Of a DNA stretch of 61,866 bases, positions 56,780 through 61,866 are shown piece after piece. The notes below the pieces were generated by a model. It was not told the DNA's origin. It worked only from the letters and a program-made list of their open reading frames with translations, and made no database searches. The stretch's first letter is position 1. Each line of letters begins with the position of its first letter. The DNA comes from Bacillota bacterium (lineage in GTDB: Bacteria; Bacillota; Clostridia; Oscillospirales; Ruminococcaceae). The translations under genes and the position numbers were made by a program. Where the stretch lies: the NCBI GenBank assembly GCA_023391005.1, contig JAEWBS010000010.1, positions 1 to 61,866 of the forward strand, in the 5' to 3' direction.

Positions 56780-58870
56780 ATGGGGAAGATTAACGTGCTA
56801 CCCGCTGCGGTTGCCGAGCTGATTGCTGCGGGCGAGGTGATCGACCGGCCCGCATCCATTATTAAAGAGTTGGTTGAGAATGCGCTCGATGCCGGGGCTA
56901 CCCGTATAACGGTCGAGCTGCAAAATGGCGGAATCACCTATCTGCGTGTGACCGATAACGGCAGCGGTATGACATGCGAGGACGTGCCGCTCGCGTTTAT
57001 CCGCCATGCCACAAGCAAAATTGCCTCTGAAAGAGATCTCGACGCAATCGGAACGCTCGGTTTTCGCGGAGAAGCGTTGCCCTCGATCGCGGCGGTCAGC
57101 CGTGTAAAGGTTACTACCCGTACAGCTGATATTCCGACCGGCTGCCGCTATTCCATTTCGGCCAACGAGCCGCCGGTGCTTGAGGATATCGGCTGCGCGG
57201 TCGGTACCAGCTTTGAGGTGCGGGATGTGTTCTATAACACGCCCGCGCGTATGAAGTTCTTGAAAAAGGATGCCACCGAGGGCAATGCAGTTGCTTCGCT
57301 GATGGATAGGCTGGCGCTGGCAAATCCCGCCGTTTCGTTTGAGCTGATTCGAGACGGCAAGCGGATGCTTAAAACGCCGGGCGACGGCAAGCTGCTGTCA
57401 GTGCTGCGCGTTGTCTGCGGAGCCGAGGTCGCCGCCGGCATGATTCCCGTGTCGCTTAAAGGCGAGGGCATATTAGTCACCGGCCTGATTTCCCGGCCCA
57501 ATGTCTCAAGGAGCACCCGCTCGTTGCAGACCTTTTTTATCAATTCGCGTTATGTCCGCTCTAAAACCTGCGCAGGTGCTGTGGAGGAGGCCTATAAAAA
57601 TCGGCTGATGTCGGGGCGTTTTCCCGCCTGTGTGCTGAATCTTGAGGTTGACTTTGACACGGTGGATGTCAACGTGCATCCAGCCAAGCTTGAGGTGCGC
57701 TTTTCAAACGAACGGGCGGTTTACAACGCGGTATATGCCGCCTGTGTCGACGCATTATCACAGCAGGAGCATTCAACCGGCGATTTTAACCGAAAGCGCG
57801 TCAATACCTTTTCGCTCTCAGATTTTGATTACGCCGGGCGGCAGGTATCTTTAAACCAGACCAGCCGGGCGGCGGACAGCTTTGAGCCCGCGTTTACTTC
57901 AAGCGTCGTGCCGACGACGGCCAGAATAATATCCACGGATTATCTGCCGCCTGTCGCCGCGCTTGAGGCCAACACGTTGCTCGAGCTGCGCGATGACACC
58001 CAGTTAAGCCCGACGGCGCCGGCGCGGCCGACTGAATATCCATCGGCTGTGGCCTATGCCCGTAATGTGCTGATCGATATTGAAAAAACAGTACAGGAAA
58101 AGCCTAAGATTACCGTGAATACCGTTGTGCCCTCGGCCCCCGGCGCTTATTCTGAGGCGCATGTGGTTGACAATGTCGGCATAGCGATCGAGACGCGCCC
58201 TGTCGCTGCGCGGGCGGAAATGGCGGATGTAGCGTCCGATAATCTCAGGCTCGACCGCGGTCTCGAGCCGGAGCCGGTAAAAGAAAATGCGCCGGAGGTA
58301 CAGCCCTACCGTATCATCGGCGAGTTATTTGATACTTACATTCTCGTCGAGCAGGCCGGGCAGTTCATTATGATAGACAAGCACGCGGCCCATGAGCGCT
58401 ATATTTATAACAGCATTAAGCATCTCGAGCATGCGGCCGACCGCCAGATTTTTCTGACGCCTCAAGCCGTAACGCTGCCGCGCGACGACTATTTTGCCCT
58501 CACCGAGCACCCTGAGGCGCTGCAAACGCTGGGCATTGTCGCCGAAGATTTCGGCGAGGGAACGTTACTGGTGCGCGAGCTGCCGATGCTTTTAGACGGC
58601 TTTCCGGTTGCCGAACTGCTCGGCGAGGTGGCCAGAGCGCTTCTATCTAAGAAAAACAGCGTAACGCCGCAGTTGCTAGACGAGCTGCTTTATTCGGTTT
58701 CATGCCGGGCGGCTATTATGGCAGGTAAGCGGTCAACATTGCCCGAAATGGGACTAATCGCCGATATGGTGTTGGGCGAGGCGCAGATTCGTCACTGCCC
58801 GCACGGTAGACCGGTTTTAATAACCTACACACAACGCGAGGTGGAAAAGCTCTTTGGCAGAATTGGATAA
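56780..58870 (+). CDS. mutL: DNA mismatch repair protein MutL
   Basis: This 696-residue partner of MutS has the GHKL ATPase motifs ELVENALDAGATRI, VTDNGSGM and GTLGFRGEALPSIAAVSRV. The C-terminal endonuclease region includes IDKHAAHERYIYN, SCRAAIMAG and CPHGRPVLI. In nicking MutL proteins the first of these is D-Q-H-A-x2-E-x4-E; here it is DKHA-x2-E-x4-N, so the last acidic ligand is changed. A long low-conservation linker (about residues 335-510) separates the domains. AAGAGGTG precedes the ATG. The miaA start lies inside its last 17 bases. Confidence 0.94.
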   Translation: MGKINVLPAAVAELIAAGEVIDRPASIIKELVENALDAGATRITVELQNGGITYLRVTDNGSGMTCEDVPLAFIRHATSKIASERDLDAIGTLGFRGEALPSIAAVSRVKVTTRTADIPTGCRYSISANEPPVLEDIGCAVGTSFEVRDVFYNTPARMKFLKKDATEGNAVASLMDRLALANPAVSFELIRDGKRMLKTPGDGKLLSVLRVVCGAEVAAGMIPVSLKGEGILVTGLISRPNVSRSTRSLQTFFINSRYVRSKTCAGAVEEAYKNRLMSGRFPACVLNLEVDFDTVDVNVHPAKLEVRFSNERAVYNAVYAACVDALSQQEHSTGDFNRKRVNTFSLSDFDYAGRQVSLNQTSRAADSFEPAFTSSVVPTTARIISTDYLPPVAALEANTLLELRDDTQLSPTAPARPTEYPSAVAYARNVLIDIEKTVQEKPKITVNTVVPSAPGAYSEAHVVDNVGIAIETRPVAARAEMADVASDNLRLDRGLEPEPVKENAPEVQPYRIIGELFDTYILVEQAGQFIMIDKHAAHERYIYNSIKHLEHAADRQIFLTPQAVTLPRDDYFALTEHPEALQTLGIVAEDFGEGTLLVRELPMLLDGFPVAELLGEVARALLSKKNSVTPQLLDELLYSVSCRAAIMAGKRSTLPEMGLIADMVLGEAQIRHCPHGRPVLITYTQREVEKLFGRIG

Positions 58871-59825
58871 TGGCTCAAGCTCAAAAAAGATTCCTGTGGT
58901 AGCGGTCGTCGGACCGACCGCCTCGGGCAAGACCAAGCTCGGCGTCGATATCGCGCTGAGATTTAACGGCGAAGTGGTTTCGGCCGACTCAATGCAGCTC
59001 TATCAGGGTATGGCGATCGCTACCGCCAAGCCGACATCAGCGGAAATGCAGGGGGTGCCGCACCATCTGATTGACTTTTTGCCACCCGAAGAGGGTTACA
59101 GCGTCGCCAGATATGTCGAGGATGCCACCGCCGTCATTGCCGATATTGCCGCGCGCGGTAAGCTGCCGGTGCTGGTGGGGGGGACGGGATTATACGTCGA
59201 CAGCCTTTTGGGCGGTGTACGGTTTTCTGAGGAGCAGGGCGACCCCCAGCTTCGCGCACAGCTTTATGCGCAGGCGGCACAGCTTGGCAACGAGGCGATG
59301 CATGCGCTGCTGGCTGAAATAGACCCCGATTATGCCGCGGGTCTGCACCCGAACAATCTGGGGCGGGTGCTTCGGGCGCTCGAGCTTTATTACGCAACCG
59401 GCAAAACGATGAGCGCGCAGCTCAAAAGCTCGCGTGAACGCCCCTCGGACTATGCGCCGATCATGCTGGGCCTGAGCTTTTCTGACCGGGCGCTGCTCTA
59501 TGCGCGCATCAACCGCCGTGTCGACGTCATGCTGGAGCAGGGGCTCATCAACGAGGTGCGGACGTTTTATCAGACGCATAATCCCAAAACGGCGGCACAG
59601 GCCATCGGCTGCAAAGAATTTTTGGGCTATTTAAACGGCGAAAAGACGCTGGCGCAGTGTACTGAGGATTTAAAGCGCGAGACCCGGCGTTATGCCAAGC
59701 GCCAATTAACGTGGTTTAAACGCAATGCACAGATCGCATGGCTGCATCACGATGAATTTGACAGCTATCCGGCGCTGCTTAGCGAGGCTTTTAGCCTCGT
59801 TTCTAACGGGTTGGCGCATAGATAA
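58854..59825 (+). CDS. miaA: tRNA dimethylallyltransferase
   Basis: MiaA adds the dimethylallyl group to A37 of tRNAs, the substrate later thiomethylated by MiaB. P-loop VVGPTASGKTKLG, then VSADSMQLYQGMAIATAKPT and LVGGTGLYVDSLLGGV are diagnostic; the C-terminal part has QAIGCKEFLGYL and RRYAKRQLTWFKRN. It starts at TTG 58854, set by GAGGTGG at 58839-58845, overlapping mutL by 17 bases. It has 323 residues, normal for the family. Confidence 0.95.
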   Translation: MAELDNGSSSKKIPVVAVVGPTASGKTKLGVDIALRFNGEVVSADSMQLYQGMAIATAKPTSAEMQGVPHHLIDFLPPEEGYSVARYVEDATAVIADIAARGKLPVLVGGTGLYVDSLLGGVRFSEEQGDPQLRAQLYAQAAQLGNEAMHALLAEIDPDYAAGLHPNNLGRVLRALELYYATGKTMSAQLKSSRERPSDYAPIMLGLSFSDRALLYARINRRVDVMLEQGLINEVRTFYQTHNPKTAAQAIGCKEFLGYLNGEKTLAQCTEDLKRETRRYAKRQLTWFKRNAQIAWLHHDEFDSYPALLSEAFSLVSNGLAHR

Positions 59826-59852
59826 TTTTTTAAGACAAGGACGGTGGTGTAA

Positions 59853-61085
59853 ATGAATGGCCGACTGACCGGTGTGCTGCTTTCGACGATGATGATTCTG
59901 TTCGTCACCTTTTACAGCATTTACACCGGCGTCCGTTATTTTTATTCGCCTTATCAGACCGAGACGGCTTTTACCTATACCGTTTCGGACTATTACCGCG
60001 CTAAGGCCGTTATTATCCGCAACGAACAGCTGCTGACACAGCAACCCGACGCGTCCGGCGTTCTCAGCTATGTCAAACCCGACGGCGCGGTGGTGATTCC
60101 AGGCTCGGTGATTGCAAAGGTCTATACCGATGCGGCCCAGCTGCGCAGTCAGATGCAGGTGGAGCAGCTCGATCGCGAAATTGCCCTCTTGGGTGAAGCG
60201 CAGCGTACATCCGCACAGCTTTTAGGAGCCGACACGCTGCGCGCTCAGGTCAGCGACACGGTGGGCGGTCTGGTCGATGCGGCGATGCGGTACGACCTTT
60301 CGGATGTCAATGATGTGCGCAACCGGTTGCAGCTGCTGTTGGGCAAATACCGCATCTCCACCGGGCGGGATACCAACTATGCCGAGCGCATTACCTATCT
60401 CCAAAACGAGAGGGGCCGGCTGGCCGCTGCGGTTTCACAGCCGATTCAAAGTGTCTCGATCAACACGGGTGGCTATTTCTGCTCGACAGCCGACGGGTAT
60501 GAAATGCGTCTGACGCCTGATTTTGAGTCGCTTTCGCTTGATGATTATCGGCGCGCCATCAATGGTACCATGAAGGTGGAACCGGTTAGTACGATCGGCA
60601 AGGTGCAGCAGGGGCATGACTGGTATCTGGCGCTGGTTGTTGATAAAAACGATACCAAGCGTTTTGTTCCGGGTACAATGGTCGAGTTGGATTTTAATGT
60701 TCAGGGCTGCAATGATATTCCGGCTTCGGTTTATCGTGTCCTACCCGACGACAGCGGCGACGCGGTCGTCATTCTCAGGACCAATTATATCAATGTGACG
60801 CTGATTAATCTGCGGCAGGTCGACCTCGATATTAGCTTTAAATCCTACACGGGGTTGCGCGTCGGCAAGCAGGCGCTGCGTTATGAGGGCCAGACCGAGG
60901 GTGTTTATGTCAAAAACGGCAACTTGATCACCTTTAAGCCGATACAACGTATTTACACCGGCGAGAATTTTGTGCTGTGCACCAGTCCCGCGAGAAACGA
61001 AGAAGATACCGGCTATGAACCGATAAATCAATTCGACGAAGTGATTGTAAAGGGGACGGATATCTATGACGGAAAGATCGTCTGA
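59853..61085 (+). CDS. HlyD-like membrane-anchored protein near sepF
   Basis: This 410-residue protein has one N-terminal membrane helix (LLSTMMILFVTFYSIYTGVR) and an extracytoplasmic part resembling membrane-fusion/HlyD adaptors: a lipoyl-like half (AKAVIIRNEQLL ... SGVLSYVKPDGAVVIPGSVIAKVY), a coiled helical section (about residues 95-195) and a beta C-terminal part. No ABC or RND partner is nearby. It sits directly before ylmE/yggS and sepF, overlapping the former by 20 bases, an arrangement I associate with Clostridia; a cell-division or envelope role is possible but unproven. Confidence 0.65.
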   Translation: MNGRLTGVLLSTMMILFVTFYSIYTGVRYFYSPYQTETAFTYTVSDYYRAKAVIIRNEQLLTQQPDASGVLSYVKPDGAVVIPGSVIAKVYTDAAQLRSQMQVEQLDREIALLGEAQRTSAQLLGADTLRAQVSDTVGGLVDAAMRYDLSDVNDVRNRLQLLLGKYRISTGRDTNYAERITYLQNERGRLAAAVSQPIQSVSINTGGYFCSTADGYEMRLTPDFESLSLDDYRRAINGTMKVEPVSTIGKVQQGHDWYLALVVDKNDTKRFVPGTMVELDFNVQGCNDIPASVYRVLPDDSGDAVVILRTNYINVTLINLRQVDLDISFKSYTGLRVGKQALRYEGQTEGVYVKNGNLITFKPIQRIYTGENFVLCTSPARNEEDTGYEPINQFDEVIVKGTDIYDGKIV

Positions 61086-61770
61086 TATTGGTGAAAACGT
61101 CAAGGTGTTGATGGAACGGATCGCGCTCGCTGCGCAGCAGGCGCACCGCAGCGCCGCCGATGTCCGGCTTATGGCAGTAACCAAGACCAACAGCGCGCAG
61201 CGCGTCAACGAGGCCGTTGCCGCCGGTATTACGCTGCTGGGCGAAAATCGCGCGCAGGAGCTTTTAGAAAAATACGACGATTACCACAAGGACAAGTGCG
61301 AAATTCATTTTATCGGTCATTTACAGACCAACAAGGTCAAAGCGATTATCGACCGGGTATCGCTGATTCAGTCGGTGGACAGGCTGTCGCTGGCTGAAAA
61401 AATAGACCGCTGTGCCGCAGAGACAGGGCGCGTCATGCCGGTGCTCATTGAGGTGAATATCGGCAACGAGGCGTCAAAGTCGGGCGTTCTACCGCAAATG
61501 CTGCCTGAGCTGTTGGCTCAGATGGCCGGATTGAGCCATCTACAGGTGAAAGGTTTGATGTGCATTCCGCCGAATGTAACAGACGACCTAACAAAAGAAC
61601 GATATTTTGCGCAGATGTACCGTCATTTTATTGACATCAAGGCAAAAAAAATGGATAATGTCTGTATGGATATTCTGTCTATGGGGATGTCTGGTGATTT
61701 TCCGCTTGCGATTAAGCATGGAAGCCACATTGTCCGGATAGGCAGAGAACTTTTCGGAGAAAGACTGTGA
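61066..61770 (+). CDS. YggS/YlmE-family PLP homeostasis protein
   Basis: This 234-residue pyridoxal-phosphate-binding barrel of the YggS/PROSC family maintains free PLP levels. The cofactor lysine is in RLMAVTKTNSAQRVNEAV (about residues 33-50). GENRAQELLEKYDDYH, IHFIGHLQTNKVKAI and MGMSGDFPLAIKHGSHIVRI follow as in the family. ATG 61066 has AAAGGGGAC upstream and overlaps the preceding gene by 20 bases. It lies directly before sepF, as ylmE does in the dcw-adjacent cluster of Bacillus. Confidence 0.93.
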   Translation: MTERSSDIGENVKVLMERIALAAQQAHRSAADVRLMAVTKTNSAQRVNEAVAAGITLLGENRAQELLEKYDDYHKDKCEIHFIGHLQTNKVKAIIDRVSLIQSVDRLSLAEKIDRCAAETGRVMPVLIEVNIGNEASKSGVLPQMLPELLAQMAGLSHLQVKGLMCIPPNVTDDLTKERYFAQMYRHFIDIKAKKMDNVCMDILSMGMSGDFPLAIKHGSHIVRIGRELFGERL

Positions 61771-61783
61771 GGGATATTATAGA

Positions 61784-61866
61784 ATGGGTATGATGGATAA
61801 ATTCCGCAGTTTTATGGGAATGCCCGACGAGGACGATTATGAAGAGGATTATGATTATGAAAAAGA
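61784..61866 (+). CDS. sepF: Cell division protein SepF (partial, N-terminal end)
   Basis: Only the first 27 codons are inside the window: MGMMDKFRSFMGMPDEDDYE and further acidic residues. The amphipathic membrane-targeting start followed by an acidic stretch is typical of SepF, which tethers FtsZ to the membrane. GAGGG lies about ten bases before ATG 61784; ATG 61790 or 61793 are alternatives. Position after ylmE supports the call. Confidence 0.85.
   Translation, partial: MGMMDKFRSFMGMPDEDDYEEDYDYEK

Noticed and set aside
1..61866. CRISPR arrays, tRNA or rRNA genes, insertion sequences and prophage.
   Set aside because: No regularly spaced direct repeats, no tRNA-like cloverleaf with TTCRANYC, no rRNA signatures and no transposase or integrase proteins were seen on either strand by eye.

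Overview
The window reads as a chromosomal segment of an endospore-forming, anaerobic Firmicute of the class Clostridia, most like the Oscillospiraceae/Ruminococcaceae. Support comes from AGGAGG-type ribosome binding sites throughout, frequent TTG/GTG starts, a GerA-family spore protein, a spore photoproduct lyase-like radical SAM protein, HPr kinase, the hprK-murB-rapZ-whiA-dnaE-pfkA order, a ylbF-mutS-mutL-miaA cluster and a ylmE-sepF edge. Most genes are fairly GC-rich; a few (14.5-16.6 kb, 34.4 kb) are clearly AT-richer. No rRNA, tRNA, CRISPR array, insertion sequence or prophage was recognised.

Layout. 0-5.5 kb: partial rpsF, galU, a zinc-ribbon membrane protein, prfB, a GNAT acetyltransferase and a GT4 glycosyltransferase. 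5.8-14.2 kb: a tightly packed housekeeping run hprK, murB, rapZ, whiA, dnaE, pfkA. 14.5-18.5 kb: an AT-rich lipoprotein, the radical SAM SPL-like protein and a SpoVAF/GerA-like protein. 18.7-21.6 kb: three overlapping genes (esterase, HxxxDG acyltransferase, zinc-ribbon membrane protein) that look like one undescribed functional unit.

21.7-32.4 kb is the most interesting region. It holds a MocA-like molybdopterin cytidylyltransferase; two divergent members of the histidine/phenylalanine ammonia-lyase family, BOTH lacking the Ala-Ser-Gly triad that forms the MIO cofactor; a BCCT (betaine/carnitine/choline) transporter; a three-subunit molybdenum hydroxylase; and a LacI-type regulator. MIO-less lyases next to a transporter for quaternary amines suggest elimination of trimethylamine from histidine betaines (ergothioneine- or hercynine-like), with the molybdenum hydroxylase perhaps acting on the heterocyclic product. 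This is inference and is set out under findings.

32.9-35 kb: a lipoprotein, a Nudix hydrolase and a compact operon of a 57-residue ribbon-helix-helix protein with a tandem AbrB-like protein. 35-42.7 kb (minus strand): a membrane-anchored AraC regulator followed by two binding proteins of different families (DctP and TctC) without their own permeases, and a complete TRAP transporter (dctQ-dctM-dctP). 43.6-50.9 kb: uvrB, two tandem paralogous lipoproteins with GerMN-like segments, uvrA. 51.2-61.9 kb: a SAM methyltransferase, miaB, ylbF, mutS, mutL, miaA, an HlyD-like membrane protein, yggS/ylmE and the start of sepF.

A family of short palindromic intergenic repeats built on GGTATAATAGCCG / CGGCTATTATACC occurs at about 5.7, 39.5-39.7, 43.3 and 53.5 kb. 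Coding calls rest on motif recognition by eye, and start sites were chosen from ribosome binding sites.
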